This document shows positions 1 through 8,169 of a stretch of DNA of 52,634 bases, piece by piece. The stretch spans positions 1 to 52,634 of the forward strand of contig CAKNJS010000003.1 in NCBI GenBank assembly GCA_930986645.1, read 5' to 3'. This DNA is from an uncultured Lachnoclostridium sp. (GTDB lineage Bacteria > Bacillota > Clostridia > Lachnospirales > Lachnospiraceae). A model generated the notes under the pieces. It was not told the origin of the DNA. It was given only the letters and a program-made list of their open reading frames with translations, and did no database searches. How positions within the stretch are numbered: position 1 is the stretch's first letter; every line of letters begins with the position of its first letter. The position numbers and the translations under genes were made by a program.

Positions 1-173
1 GCATCCAGAATCTCCCGCTCTGTCTCATCTGTATATTCCTTTCCATAACCGAAATCCCATGTATCCTGATTAAAGCATCCCGGACAGTGATGAGTGCAGC
101 CGGAAACGAAGAGGGAGGCTCTGACTCCCTCTCCGTTGGCGATATCGCATTTTTTAATTTCTCCGTAATACAT
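1..173 (-). CDS. nrdG: Anaerobic ribonucleotide reductase activase NrdG (3' part cut by window edge)
   Basis: Radical SAM activase that makes the glycyl radical on NrdD under anaerobic conditions. Only the first 57 codons are in the window. The N-terminus reads MYYGEIKKCDIANGEGV and is followed by the radical SAM cluster motif CTHHCPGC (CxxxCxxC), which binds the 4Fe-4S cluster, and then FNQDTWDF, typical of NrdG. The start is the ATG at 173 with an AGGAGA ribosome binding site about 5 bases upstream. It lies 73 bases downstream of nrdD on the same strand, so the two are probably one transcript. Confidence 0.93.
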   Translation of the reverse strand, partial: MYYGEIKKCDIANGEGVRASLFVSGCTHHCPGCFNQDTWDFGYGKEYTDETEREILD

Positions 174-246
174 ATTTTCTCCTGTTGCCGCACATTCACT
201 ATGCGGGCATACATCCGTCTCCTGACACAGGATGTCTGAACTGTTA

Positions 247-2406
247 TTACAAGTGCAGTACTCTCTCCTTAATCTCCTGCGTCCTGCCCTGATTCCAGAA
301 CTGGGTTCCGATATAACCGCAGGTACGTCTTGCCACGTTCAGTTTATCCTGATCCCTGTTTCCGCAGTGCGGGCACTCCCATTCCAGTTTGCCGTCTTCT
401 GTTGTCACGATCTGGATCTCTCCGTCATATCCGCATACCTGACAGTAATCGCTCTTTGTGTTCAGCTCCGCATACATGATATTGTCATAAATGAACCGCA
501 TCACCTGAAGCACTGCCGGTATATTATCCTGCATATTCGGCACTTCCACATAGCTGATCGCCCCGCCTGTGGAGAGCGCCTGAAACTGGGATTCGAATTT
601 CAGCTTGGAGAATGCATCGATCTCTTCCGTGACATGTACGTGATAGCTGTTTGTGATATAGCTCTTGTCTGTCACGCCCGGCACAATGCCGAATCTCTTC
701 TGCAAGCATTTTGCAAATTTATAGGTCGTACTCTCGATCGGTGATCCGTAGATACTGAACCCGATATTTGTCTCTTCTTTCCACTTATCACAGGCCTCGT
801 TCATATGTTTCATAACATCCAGTGCAAACGGTGTTGCTTCCGGATCGGTGTGGGATTTTCCTGTCATATATTTCACACACTCATACAGGCCTGCATATCC
901 AAGAGAAATTGTAGAATAACCTCCATAGAGCAGTTTATCGATAGGTTCACCTTTTTTCAGCCGCGCAAGCGCACCATACTGCCAGAGAATCGGCGCTGCG
1001 TCTGAGAGGGTGCCTTTCAGTCTGTTATGTCTGCACATCAGGGCACGGTAGCACAGATCCAGTCTGTCATCAAAAATCTTCCAGAACTCATCCATATCTC
1101 CGCCCGAAGAGAGAGCGACATCTACAAGATTGATCGTCACAACACCCTGATTAAAACGGCCGTAGAATTTGTATTCCCCATTCTCATCTTTCCATGGGCT
1201 CAAAGCGCTTCTGCATCCCATCACAGGGAAGCAGTTGCCCTCTTTGAGTTCCTTCATCTTCTTCTCGGAAATATAATCCGGAACAAGCCGCTTTGCCGTG
1301 CACTTGGCGGCCAGCTCTGTCAGATAATAATAAGGTGTTCCCTCGTCGATATTATCTTCTTCAAGCACATAGATCAACTTCGGGAATGCAGGCGTCACCC
1401 ATACGCCGGCTTCATTTTTAACCCCCTTATACCTCTGCTTAAGAGTCTCTTCGATGATCATAGCAAGATCTTTCTTTTCCGCCTCACTCTTAGCTTCATT
1501 CAGATACATAAATACTGTGAGGAATGGAGCCTGTCCGTTTGTTGTCATCAGTGTAATAACCTGATATTCGATAGTCTGGACACCTTTTGTAATTTCCTTT
1601 TTCAAACGTCCTTCCACGATCTCGTTGAGCTGGTCCGCCGGACAGTCAAAACCGATCACGCGCATCTCTTCTTCCACTTCTGCACGGATCTTGTCTCTTG
1701 AAACCTGCACAAACGGCGCCAGATGCGCAAGAGAGATGCTCTGTCCGCCGTACTGGTTGCTGGCTACCTGTGCGATGATCTGTGTTGCGATATTACATGC
1801 AGTTGAAAAGCTGTGAGGCTTCTCAATCATAGTTCCGCTGATAACAGTACCGTTCTGCAGCATATCCTCCAGATTTACCAGATCGCAGTTGTGCATGTGC
1901 TGTGCATAGTAGTCCGAATCATGAAAATGGATGATTCCCTGTTTGTCTGCCTCTACAATGTCCTCCGGCAGGAGCATCCTCTGGGTAAGATCACGGCTTA
2001 CTTCACCTGCCATATAGTCTCTCTGCACACTGTTGACCGCCGGGTTCTTGTTGGAGTTTTCCTGCTTTACATCTTCGTTGTTGCACTCGATCAGGGAAAG
2101 AATTCTGTTATCTGTTGTGTTCGCCTTGCGGACAAGGGAACGTTTATAACGGTATCTCACATATCTTCTTGCCAGATCAAAAGCTCCGGTTGCCATAATC
2201 TGGTTTTCCACCATATCTTGTATCTCTTCCACAGATACGGCACGGTTCAGCCGGTTGCATTTGAATTCCACAAACTCCGCAATATCTTCAATCTGCGCAT
2301 CTGTCAGGCTTCTCTTCTCTGCTTTTGTATCTGCCTTTGTGACCGCCCTTACAATCTTTTTGTTATCAAATGCTTCTTCGGAACCATTTCTTTTAATAAT
2401 CTTCAT
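247..2406 (-). CDS. nrdD: Anaerobic (class III) ribonucleoside-triphosphate reductase
   Basis: Reduces ribonucleoside triphosphates to deoxyribonucleotides without oxygen, using a glycyl radical made by NrdG. The 719-residue protein begins with an ATP-cone allosteric domain (about residues 1-90, MKIIKRNGSEEAFDNKKI). It ends with the Cys4 zinc ribbon (C655, C658, C678, C681) and the glycyl radical motif RTCGYIG with G697. Length is normal for the family. The start has an AAGGAG site 9 bases upstream. Tandem NrdR boxes at 2554-2600 overlap the predicted promoter, so expression is probably repressed by NrdR when dATP is plentiful. Confidence 0.97.
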   Translation of the reverse strand: MKIIKRNGSEEAFDNKKIVRAVTKADTKAEKRSLTDAQIEDIAEFVEFKCNRLNRAVSVEEIQDMVENQIMATGAFDLARRYVRYRYKRSLVRKANTTDNRILSLIECNNEDVKQENSNKNPAVNSVQRDYMAGEVSRDLTQRMLLPEDIVEADKQGIIHFHDSDYYAQHMHNCDLVNLEDMLQNGTVISGTMIEKPHSFSTACNIATQIIAQVASNQYGGQSISLAHLAPFVQVSRDKIRAEVEEEMRVIGFDCPADQLNEIVEGRLKKEITKGVQTIEYQVITLMTTNGQAPFLTVFMYLNEAKSEAEKKDLAMIIEETLKQRYKGVKNEAGVWVTPAFPKLIYVLEEDNIDEGTPYYYLTELAAKCTAKRLVPDYISEKKMKELKEGNCFPVMGCRSALSPWKDENGEYKFYGRFNQGVVTINLVDVALSSGGDMDEFWKIFDDRLDLCYRALMCRHNRLKGTLSDAAPILWQYGALARLKKGEPIDKLLYGGYSTISLGYAGLYECVKYMTGKSHTDPEATPFALDVMKHMNEACDKWKEETNIGFSIYGSPIESTTYKFAKCLQKRFGIVPGVTDKSYITNSYHVHVTEEIDAFSKLKFESQFQALSTGGAISYVEVPNMQDNIPAVLQVMRFIYDNIMYAELNTKSDYCQVCGYDGEIQIVTTEDGKLEWECPHCGNRDQDKLNVARRTCGYIGTQFWNQGRTQEIKERVLHL

Positions 2407-2547
2407 TCTGCCTTCTCCTTATTGACTCTATTTGCAAGTAACAGTTCAGACCTCCGGACAGCCCCGGCCGAACTATTATATCTGGAACAGTTCCCGCAGC
2501 CCGCCAAGGGGATCTTCACTCAGGTTCTGTATATCCGTCTGGAATTC

Positions 2548-2576
2548 ATTCTAATACAAAATATAGTATAATGCAA
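2548..2576 (-). promoter_or_regulatory. Predicted nrdDG promoter
   Basis: Reading on the minus strand, TTGCAT (2576-2571), a 17-base spacer and TAGAAT (2553-2548). The -10 box matches five of six consensus bases and the -35 box is weak. The spacer contains one of the two NrdR boxes. This implies a leader of about 130 bases before nrdD. Confidence 0.5.
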
Positions 2577-2600
2577 TCCCAAAAACACATTATCATGTAT
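2554..2600 (-). promoter_or_regulatory. Tandem NrdR boxes upstream of nrdD
   Basis: Two 16-bp near-palindromes are seen: ATACAAAATATAGTAT at 2554-2569 and ACACATTATCATGTAT at 2585-2600. They match the published NrdR consensus (acaCwAtATaTwGtgt) at 13 and 12 of 16 positions. Their start-to-start distance is 31 bp, three helical turns, which is the usual arrangement of paired NrdR boxes. The proximal box fills the spacer of the predicted promoter, consistent with repression. Confidence 0.75.
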
Positions 2601-2806
2601 TTTCTGAACTACCCAGAATTTCTCGTACATTATCCCGAAAATGAAATTATTTTATTTTTTTCTCTATACAACTAACACACTTCATAAAAATTATCTGTAT
2701 TTTCTGAAATAAAGCCGCAGGATGTGTCAAAAGGCATATCACGGGATTGCAGGCGTCCGCCAAGCTTCCGGTGGAAAACTGACTTCAGCTCACTGCCATC
2801 ACAAAG

Positions 2807-2846
2807 AAACAGTCTGTACCCGGTTTCTCCCGAATACAGACTGTTT
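2807..2846 (-). terminator. Terminator hairpin downstream of the alanine symporter
   Basis: A perfect 12-bp stem (AAACAGTCTGTA pairing with TACAGACTGTTT) encloses a 16-base loop with a small inner CGG/CCG stem. On the minus strand it is followed by TTTCTTTG. It lies 53 bases after the symporter stop codon. Confidence 0.65.
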
Positions 2847-2898
2847 TTCCCTCTTCTATATCAGCTCATAATTTCTTCCATATTATGTACTGCTATCC

Positions 2899-4311
2899 TT
2901 ATTTCATTGTCTTAAGTCTTGCAAAATAATCTTTGGATTCTCGTACAACAACCCCATTTAGAGCCAGCAGCGCCACAAGATTCGGGAACGCCATCAGCGC
3001 GTTAAATACATCTGCGATATTCCATACCGCAGCCACTGTCATATACGGGCCAATAAAGACTGCCGCAATATACAGCCATCTGTAACCTTTTACAACAGAT
3101 TTATTTCTGTTAAAAAGGTACTCCACACACCGTTCTCCGTAGTAGTTCCATCCGAGGATCGTCGTAAATGCGAAGAACACAAGACAGATCATCAGAGAGA
3201 ATGTCGCCACCTGCGGCGGGAACGGAAGCCCCTTCTGGAACGCATCCATCGTAATTTCCACACCTTCCAGATCCGGATTCATCCATGATCCTGCAATTAC
3301 AACAGAAATACCTGTCATCGTACAGATCACAATTGTATCGATAAATGTACCTGTCATGGATACCAGCCCCTGACGCGCCGGTTCTTTCGTCACAGCAGCC
3401 GCAGCCGCGATCGGTGCGCTGCCGAGTCCGGATTCATTGGAAAAGATGCCTCTGGCAATACCCTGCTGCATAGCAGCCACCATACTTCCCATGGCTCCGC
3501 CTGCGAGCGCACTTCCTGTAAATGCGGATTTCACAATAGATACAACTGCCGCCGGAACTGCCGTAATATTGGTAAAGATAATGATCAGTCCGAGCACCAC
3601 ATAGAGAATTGCCATAAACGGCACAACAATCTCAGATACTTTGGCGATTCTCTTAATCCCTCCGATTACAACAAGACCGACACACAGTGTCAGTATGATA
3701 CAAGTGATCACAGTACTCCATGAATACGTCCTTCCAAACAGTGATACCACGTTATTTGTGTTCGGATCAAAGAAGTTCGTCACGGCAGATGAAATACTGT
3801 TCACCTGAGTAAATGTACCGATTCCGAACAGTCCCACGCATGCTCCGAAGAACGCGAAAATCTTTGCAAGCCATTTCCATTTCTTTCCCATACCGTTCTC
3901 AATGTAGTAGAACGGTCCTCCCAGAATATGGCCGTCCTCGTCCACTGTACGATACTTGATCGCCAGAAGTCCTTCCGCATACTTCGTAGCCATTCCGAGA
4001 AATGCAGCCACGATCATCCAGAACAGGGCTCCCGGTCCTCCGGCTGCAAGTGCAGTTGCCACACCGGCAATATTTCCGGTTCCGATCGTCGCGGACAGTG
4101 CGGTACACAGTGCCCCGAAACTGGTCACTTCCCCGTGTCCTTCTTCTTCATTTTTAATCATGAATTTGAATGCTTTGCCGAGATGCCTTACCTGTAAAAG
4201 CCCCAGCCTGACTGTGAGTAGAAATCCTGTAAACAGGATAAGAAGAATCAGCGGCAGCCCCCACACAGCGCCCTGAACTGCAGTAATAATTTTGTTGATC
4301 TGCTCCAACAT
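2899..4311 (-). CDS. alsT: Sodium:alanine (glycine) symporter, AGCS family
   Basis: Imports alanine or glycine with sodium across the cytoplasmic membrane. The 470-residue protein is hydrophobic throughout, with about ten or more membrane segments. It carries the AGCS signature region ALSATIGTGNIAGVATAL followed by GGPGALFWM, and NESGLGSAPIAAAAA later in the protein. Length is typical. The start has a GGAGG site directly 3' of a glycine aptamer (4321-4475), which suggests glycine is a substrate and controls expression. A hairpin terminator follows the gene, so it is probably transcribed alone. Confidence 0.93.
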   Translation of the reverse strand: MLEQINKIITAVQGAVWGLPLILLILFTGFLLTVRLGLLQVRHLGKAFKFMIKNEEEGHGEVTSFGALCTALSATIGTGNIAGVATALAAGGPGALFWMIVAAFLGMATKYAEGLLAIKYRTVDEDGHILGGPFYYIENGMGKKWKWLAKIFAFFGACVGLFGIGTFTQVNSISSAVTNFFDPNTNNVVSLFGRTYSWSTVITCIILTLCVGLVVIGGIKRIAKVSEIVVPFMAILYVVLGLIIIFTNITAVPAAVVSIVKSAFTGSALAGGAMGSMVAAMQQGIARGIFSNESGLGSAPIAAAAAVTKEPARQGLVSMTGTFIDTIVICTMTGISVVIAGSWMNPDLEGVEITMDAFQKGLPFPPQVATFSLMICLVFFAFTTILGWNYYGERCVEYLFNRNKSVVKGYRWLYIAAVFIGPYMTVAAVWNIADVFNALMAFPNLVALLALNGVVVRESKDYFARLKTMK

Positions 4312-4320
4312 TCCTTTATA

Positions 4321-4475
4321 CCTCCATCCTTTTGCCTGAGAGACTCACGTTTTCGCTCCGCTTTCTATTTTAAAAAACCAGCTCAGCGGCAACGCTTACA
4401 CCTTCGGCGCTCTTTTCCCTTCTTCCGGCTCATCCAGCCGGAAGAAGGGAAAAGAGACTCTCCTGAGTATTTTTC
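4321..4475 (-). promoter_or_regulatory. Glycine riboswitch (single aptamer) controlling the AGCS symporter
   Basis: On the minus strand the conserved gcvT-type core is visible in order: CAGGAGAG, a variable hairpin, GCGCCGAAGG, GCGGAGCGAAAACGTGAG and CTCTCAGGCAAAAGGA. The variable hairpin is a 21-bp perfect stem with a 5-base loop (4410-4430 with 4436-4456), much longer than usual. Only one aptamer is present. Its 3' end runs into the GGAGG ribosome binding site of the symporter, so control of translation initiation is likely. Upstream, 4476-4512 holds only a small hairpin, possibly a remnant helper structure. Confidence 0.9.
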
Positions 4476-4512
4476 TTTCGTGATTTAACACGATAGATTA
4501 AACAATAGCACT

Positions 4513-4518
4513 ATTATA
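4513..4518 (-). promoter_or_regulatory. -10 box of riboswitch/symporter transcript
   Basis: TATAAT on the minus strand about 40 bases upstream of the glycine aptamer. No convincing -35 box at the standard distance (TTCGAT at 18 bases). Confidence 0.4.
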
Positions 4519-4545
4519 AAATAAATGCAAGAACAAATCGAAATT

Positions 4546-5373
4546 TTACTTCTCGTAAAGGAACCGCTCCGGCAGTGATATATGGAATCCTTTCTCCAGC
4601 TTTCTGAAGTTATCCGGACTGATCGTCTGTCTCTTCTGCGGTACCATTGAAAGTACTTTGATCAGAATTTCTGCGGACTTCTCGATAGTATGCATCAGTC
4701 CGAATGTGAGGTCAAAAGTCTCTCCCGAGCAGAACATGCCGTGATGCGCCCAGATAACCGCATTATACTTCTCCATAAGTTTACTTGTAGCAACAGCTAT
4801 CTCTCGTCCGCCCGGGACCATCCAGCCGATCACACCTACACCCTCCGGAAATACAACCGGACATTCCGTAGCCATTTCCCAGAGTTCTCTTGTAAATACT
4901 TCATCTTCCAGAGGCAGTACAAAAGTAAGGGCAATCGTATTCGTTGTATGCGCGTGATAAATAACTCTGTGTCTGCCGTCTGTGAGTTTCTTCTTCACCT
5001 CATGGTTCATCAGGTGAGTCGGGAGTTCGCTTGTCGGATTACCGCCCTCTACAAGTCCCCAGCGGATACGGTAATTAGAGCCGCTCTCGTCAATCTCTAT
5101 GATTGCAAGACAGGCTTCCGGATCTACAATGATATTCCGAAAGTACTTTCCTGTTCCTGTTACAAGGAAAAACTCGCCTGCAAGTCCCGGAACTTCTGTG
5201 CCGATCGGCTGCCATGGGGTGTCTCTGTACAGACGAGGACGGATTGCGTCTACTTCGCCTTTTTTCAGCCTGTAAGAAAGATTGCCGCCGTTCCTTTCAT
5301 GCCAGCCCTGTTTGTAACCGTCATCTGCCATTTTAATGAAATCCTGCATAAATTTTGATTCTAAAACTTTCAT
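4546..5373 (-). CDS. rhaD: L-rhamnulose-1-phosphate aldolase
   Basis: Class II zinc aldolase that cleaves L-rhamnulose 1-phosphate to dihydroxyacetone phosphate and L-lactaldehyde. At 275 residues it aligns one residue out of register with the well-studied E. coli enzyme: catalytic glutamate E116 in GNPTSELPTH, zinc ligands H140 and H142 in IYHAHTTN, and H211 in WAHHGMF. A TGGAGG site precedes the start. No other rhamnose gene is nearby, so the gene stands alone here. Four phased repeats (5423-5472) downstream of its promoter suggest repression by a DeoR-family regulator encoded elsewhere. Confidence 0.95.
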   Translation of the reverse strand: MKVLESKFMQDFIKMADDGYKQGWHERNGGNLSYRLKKGEVDAIRPRLYRDTPWQPIGTEVPGLAGEFFLVTGTGKYFRNIIVDPEACLAIIEIDESGSNYRIRWGLVEGGNPTSELPTHLMNHEVKKKLTDGRHRVIYHAHTTNTIALTFVLPLEDEVFTRELWEMATECPVVFPEGVGVIGWMVPGGREIAVATSKLMEKYNAVIWAHHGMFCSGETFDLTFGLMHTIEKSAEILIKVLSMVPQKRQTISPDNFRKLEKGFHISLPERFLYEK

Positions 5374-5422
5374 TGTTTTCCTCCATTCAAAACAAATCCA
5401 AATATTTTTACCTGTGTATTTT

Positions 5423-5472
5423 GTTGTTTTATGTTGTTTTTAACGGATATTTATGTTGTTTTCCGTTGTTTT
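5423..5472 (-). promoter_or_regulatory. Four phased direct repeats, probable repressor operator of rhaD
   Basis: GTTGTTTT (plus strand) occurs at 5423, 5433, 5455 and 5465, with steps of 10, 22 and 10 bases, so all copies fall on nearly the same helix face. The array lies just downstream of the predicted -10 box, a position that fits repression. Repeated T-rich half-sites are typical of DeoR-family operators; the regulator is not in this window. Confidence 0.55.
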
Positions 5473-5473
5473 C

Positions 5474-5501
5474 ATTTTATCACTTTATTCATAAAAAGCA
5501 A
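5474..5501 (-). promoter_or_regulatory. Predicted rhaD promoter
   Basis: Minus strand: TTGCTT (5501-5496), 16-base spacer, TAAAAT (5479-5474). It sits directly upstream of the phased repeat array. Confidence 0.55.
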
Positions 5502-5540
5502 TACATTTTTTGCTTTTTGTGAAAAACCGCCAGAACTTTA

Positions 5541-5569
5541 TTGCATTTCACGGAAGTTAGAACTATATT
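5541..5569 (+). promoter_or_regulatory. Predicted ferritin promoter
   Basis: TTGCAT (5541-5546), 17-base spacer, TATATT (5564-5569), about 44 bases before the ferritin start codon. Confidence 0.5.
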
Positions 5570-5612
5570 ATACAGTGTTAAAGATAATAAATTTAGAAAG
5601 GGGATTTTAATC

Positions 5613-6125
5613 ATGTTAAATGAGAAAGTAGCTGAATTGCTGAATACACAGATCAATAAGGAATTTTATTCTGCTTACCTTTATCTTGCTTTTGCAAATT
5701 ACTTTTCAGACGAAGGACTTGACGGATTTGCAAACTGGTATAATGTACAGGCACAGGAAGAACGTGACCATGCTATGCTGATCAGACAGTATATGCAGAA
5801 CAATGACGCTCCTATTACATTTGAAGCGATTGACAAACCGGACTCCGAGTTCAAGAGCCACATGGAAGTGCTGGAAGCGGGTCTGGAACATGAACGCTAT
5901 GTAACAGGACTGATCAATAACATCTACGGAGCAGCTTATGATGTGAAAGATTTCCGCACGATGCAGTTTCTTGACTGGTTCGTTAAAGAGCAGGGCGAGG
6001 AAGAGACAAATGCAGCCGATCTGATCAAGAAGATGAATCTGTTCGGATCTGATCCGAAGAGTCTCTATCTCCTTGATCAGGAGCTTGCAGCGCGTACATA
6101 TGCTGCGCCGTCGCTGGTTCTGTAA
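5613..6125 (+). CDS. ftnA: Non-heme ferritin
   Basis: Iron storage protein that oxidises ferrous iron and holds it in a protein shell in the cytoplasm. The 170-residue protein has the four-helix ferritin fold with ferroxidase ligands E17, E50 and H53 (NKEFYSAYLYLA and QEERDHAMLI) and the later QGEEE motif. The start chosen is the ATG at 5613, with an AAAGGGG site 9 bases upstream. An in-frame ATG 72 bases earlier overlaps the promoter and lacks a binding site. It belongs to a run of iron and metal genes extending to 8.2 kb. Confidence 0.95.
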   Translation: MLNEKVAELLNTQINKEFYSAYLYLAFANYFSDEGLDGFANWYNVQAQEERDHAMLIRQYMQNNDAPITFEAIDKPDSEFKSHMEVLEAGLEHERYVTGLINNIYGAAYDVKDFRTMQFLDWFVKEQGEEETNAADLIKKMNLFGSDPKSLYLLDQELAARTYAAPSLVL

Positions 6126-6173
6126 TTTTTTCAGTCAGTTTTGTTAAAGTTATAAATTTATTCTGCTGTCCTT

Positions 6174-6956
6174 TTATCCCAGGGCCACATCCAGTATCAT
6201 CATGAGCACAAATCCGACAGCAACTCCTACCGTGCTGATATTGGAATGCGGCCCTGTCTGTGCTTCAGGGATCAATTCTTCCACTACAACGTAAATCATC
6301 GCTCCTGCGGCAAAGGAGAGAAGATACGGAAGAAGCGGTACAACGAGACCGGTCAGAAGTATTGTTATAACTGCCGCTGCCGGTTCCACGATCCCGGAAA
6401 GTGCGCCGTAGACAAATGCCCGTTTTTTTGAAATCCCCTGACTTTTCAGAGGCATGGAAATAATCGCGCCTTCCGGAAAATTCTGAATGGCAATACCGGC
6501 AGAAAGTGCGAAAGCGCCCGCCAGACTCATCAGCTGGTTATCTGTAAGAGCTCCGGCAAATGTAACACCTACCGCCATTCCTTCCGGTATATTGTGAAGC
6601 GTTACCGCAAGGACAAGCATGGTTGTTTTTTTTAAATGTGCAGGCACACCTTCCGGTTTGTCATCCGTAAAATGCAGATGCGGGGTCAGTGTGTCCAGCA
6701 CAAGCAGAAATCCCATGCCAAGCAGGAACCCAGCAGCCGGCGGAAGCCATGGAATACTGCCTTTCTGCTCCGCCATATCAATAGCCGGTATAAGAAGCGA
6801 CCACACAGAAGCCGCAATCATAACGCCTGAAGCAAATCCGAGCAGCATTTTCTGCAGCTGCCCGCTCATTTCTTTTTTCATAAAAAATACCATCGCCGAG
6901 CCAAGTGCAGTCCCGGCAAATGGTATCATTATTCCGATCAATGTATTCTGATTCAT
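6174..6956 (-). CDS. ZIP-family divalent metal transporter
   Basis: Membrane transporter of the ZIP family (ZupT/GufA-like), which takes up zinc, iron or manganese. The 260-residue protein has about eight membrane segments, HNIPEG at 121-126 and NFPEG at 159-163 forming the metal site, and EELIPE at 226-231. A short histidine stretch (TPHLHF, 91-96) lies in the loop before the fourth segment. The GGGAGA site gives the start at 6956. A Fur-family box-like palindrome lies 56 bases upstream (7012-7026). The true metal cannot be told from sequence. Confidence 0.9.
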   Translation of the reverse strand: MNQNTLIGIMIPFAGTALGSAMVFFMKKEMSGQLQKMLLGFASGVMIAASVWSLLIPAIDMAEQKGSIPWLPPAAGFLLGMGFLLVLDTLTPHLHFTDDKPEGVPAHLKKTTMLVLAVTLHNIPEGMAVGVTFAGALTDNQLMSLAGAFALSAGIAIQNFPEGAIISMPLKSQGISKKRAFVYGALSGIVEPAAAVITILLTGLVVPLLPYLLSFAAGAMIYVVVEELIPEAQTGPHSNISTVGVAVGFVLMMILDVALG

Positions 6957-7011
6957 ATCTTCTCTCCCTTTTATCCGGCATATAGATCCGCTGATTTATG
7001 ATACTCTCTGC

Positions 7012-7026
7012 CGATAATTTTTATCG
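7012..7026 (-). promoter_or_regulatory. Fur/Zur-like palindrome upstream of the ZIP transporter
   Basis: CGATAATTTTTATCG matches the 7-1-7 Fur consensus TGATAATNATTATCA at 11 of 14 defined positions. It could equally be a Zur-type site. Confidence 0.4.
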
Positions 7027-7102
7027 TTGTTTTATGATATGCACGAGGAGAAGATTTTGTCAACGCTTTTCAGACCCGCAGCTGCTCTGTCCTTCAGATA
7101 CA

Positions 7103-7534
7103 TTATGCTCCAGCCGCCAGCTCTTTTCCTGCTGCACGGCATTCTTCCAGAGCTTCTTCGTCCGGGATTTCATTTGCAGTCACTCCTTCATCCCTCACAA
7201 GAACAGCACCGGCATTCTTCATACGCTCTGCCCAGTCACGCATCCATTCTCCGTCTCCCCAGCCATAGGAACCGAACAAAAGGATCTTTTTTCCTGATAC
7301 GAGAGGTTCCAAAGTCTCTACAAAAGGTTCCATTTCACTCTCTTCGAGCTGTTCCGCCCCCATGGAAGGACACCCCAGCGCAAACGCATTTTCCGATGCC
7401 AGAGCCGCCGCATCAGCATTTGCCACTTCCAAAACATTTGCCTCTGCGCCGGCCGAACATATCCCCTCTGCAACAGCTTCCGCCATAGCCTGAGTATTCC
7501 CTGTTCCGCTCCAATATACTACTGATACGCTCAT
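7103..7534 (-). CDS. Flavodoxin
   Basis: Small FMN electron carrier that can replace ferredoxin when iron is short. The fold begins VVYWSGTGNTQAMAEAVAEG, where SGTGNT binds the FMN phosphate, and GSYGWGDGEW is the second FMN loop. About 143 residues, normal for the family. The start is placed at the second ATG (7534) because GGAGGAG lies 7 bases upstream of it; an ATG 15 bases earlier has no binding site and touches the stop codon of the preceding gene. It forms an operon with the DUF3793 gene under a Fur box. Confidence 0.93.
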   Translation of the reverse strand: MSVSVVYWSGTGNTQAMAEAVAEGICSAGAEANVLEVANADAAALASENAFALGCPSMGAEQLEESEMEPFVETLEPLVSGKKILLFGSYGWGDGEWMRDWAERMKNAGAVLVRDEGVTANEIPDEEALEECRAAGKELAAGA

Positions 7535-7550
7535 TTTTTTCTCCTCCATT

Positions 7551-8138
7551 TCATAAAATGATCTCCCGGATACTTTTTCCGGTTATAAATTCATTTACCG
7601 CACAGTCTTTCGCGCGGTCATACTCCTTGAAAATCATTCTCGCACCTGTAAGGTTGCTGTAAACTTTCCAGTATCCGATCATCAGATATTTTTTTCCTTC
7701 ATTTTCGATAAAGCCTTTTACATCGTCTGGCGGATATCCGAGAAAAGCACCGATCTCATGAGGGAATCCCATTCCCCGTTTCGAGAAATCTTCTATCCGG
7801 CCAGCAAGGCGGCGGATCATTTCTCCAAGGTTCATATCCGAATATCCGTATTCCCGGATCAGGCCCCGTATCACAGGACTGTTCAGATATCTTTCCAGTT
7901 CATCGGGACGGTAAAAGAGGACAAGGCATTTTCCCTCTGAACAGGATAGTCTGCTATATGCAATCTCCGTATCCCTGAAAAGTTCCGCCAGGCCGCCGTA
8001 CAGTACAGCATCCACAGATATGACACAGGATACTTTCAGCCCTTTCAGAAAAGGCGCGCACTGAAGGACCACCTGAAACGCAAGACGCAGTCTTTGATCT
8101 CTGTTTTTTAAAAAATATGATAACACTTCTGACGGCAT
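7551..8138 (-). CDS. DUF3793 family protein
   Basis: Conserved 195-residue Clostridia protein of unknown function. Recognisable features are CLVLFYRPDELERYL (residues about 69-83) and FPHEIGAFLGYPPDDVKGFI, followed by a C-terminal KYLMIGYWKVYSN segment. No signal peptide or membrane segment. It is usually found beside a flavodoxin, as here, where the flavodoxin start lies right after its stop codon. AAGGAGGAG precedes the start and a near-perfect Fur box lies 16 bases upstream, so the pair is probably induced by iron limitation. Confidence 0.88.
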   Translation of the reverse strand: MPSEVLSYFLKNRDQRLRLAFQVVLQCAPFLKGLKVSCVISVDAVLYGGLAELFRDTEIAYSRLSCSEGKCLVLFYRPDELERYLNSPVIRGLIREYGYSDMNLGEMIRRLAGRIEDFSKRGMGFPHEIGAFLGYPPDDVKGFIENEGKKYLMIGYWKVYSNLTGARMIFKEYDRAKDCAVNEFITGKSIREIIL

Positions 8139-8154
8139 GGCTCCTCCTTAATTA

Positions 8155-8169
8155 TGAGAATCATTTTCA
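8155..8169 (-). promoter_or_regulatory. Fur box of the DUF3793-flavodoxin operon
   Basis: TGAGAATCATTTTCA is a 7-1-7 inverted repeat that matches the Fur consensus TGATAATNATTATCA at all but two defined positions. It lies between the predicted promoter (TTGAAA at 8207-8202, TAGTAT at 8184-8179, 17-base spacer) and the start codon. A fur gene is encoded at 51518-51982. Confidence 0.75.

Noticed and set aside
232-2571. Several long plus-strand frames (up to 252 codons) across 232-2571
   Set aside because: They are antisense shadows of nrdD, whose protein has all class III reductase motifs; they lack binding sites and recognisable domains.
2724-2915. 63-codon plus-strand frame between nrdD and the symporter
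   Set aside because: It overlaps the terminator hairpin and the end of the symporter gene and has no binding site.
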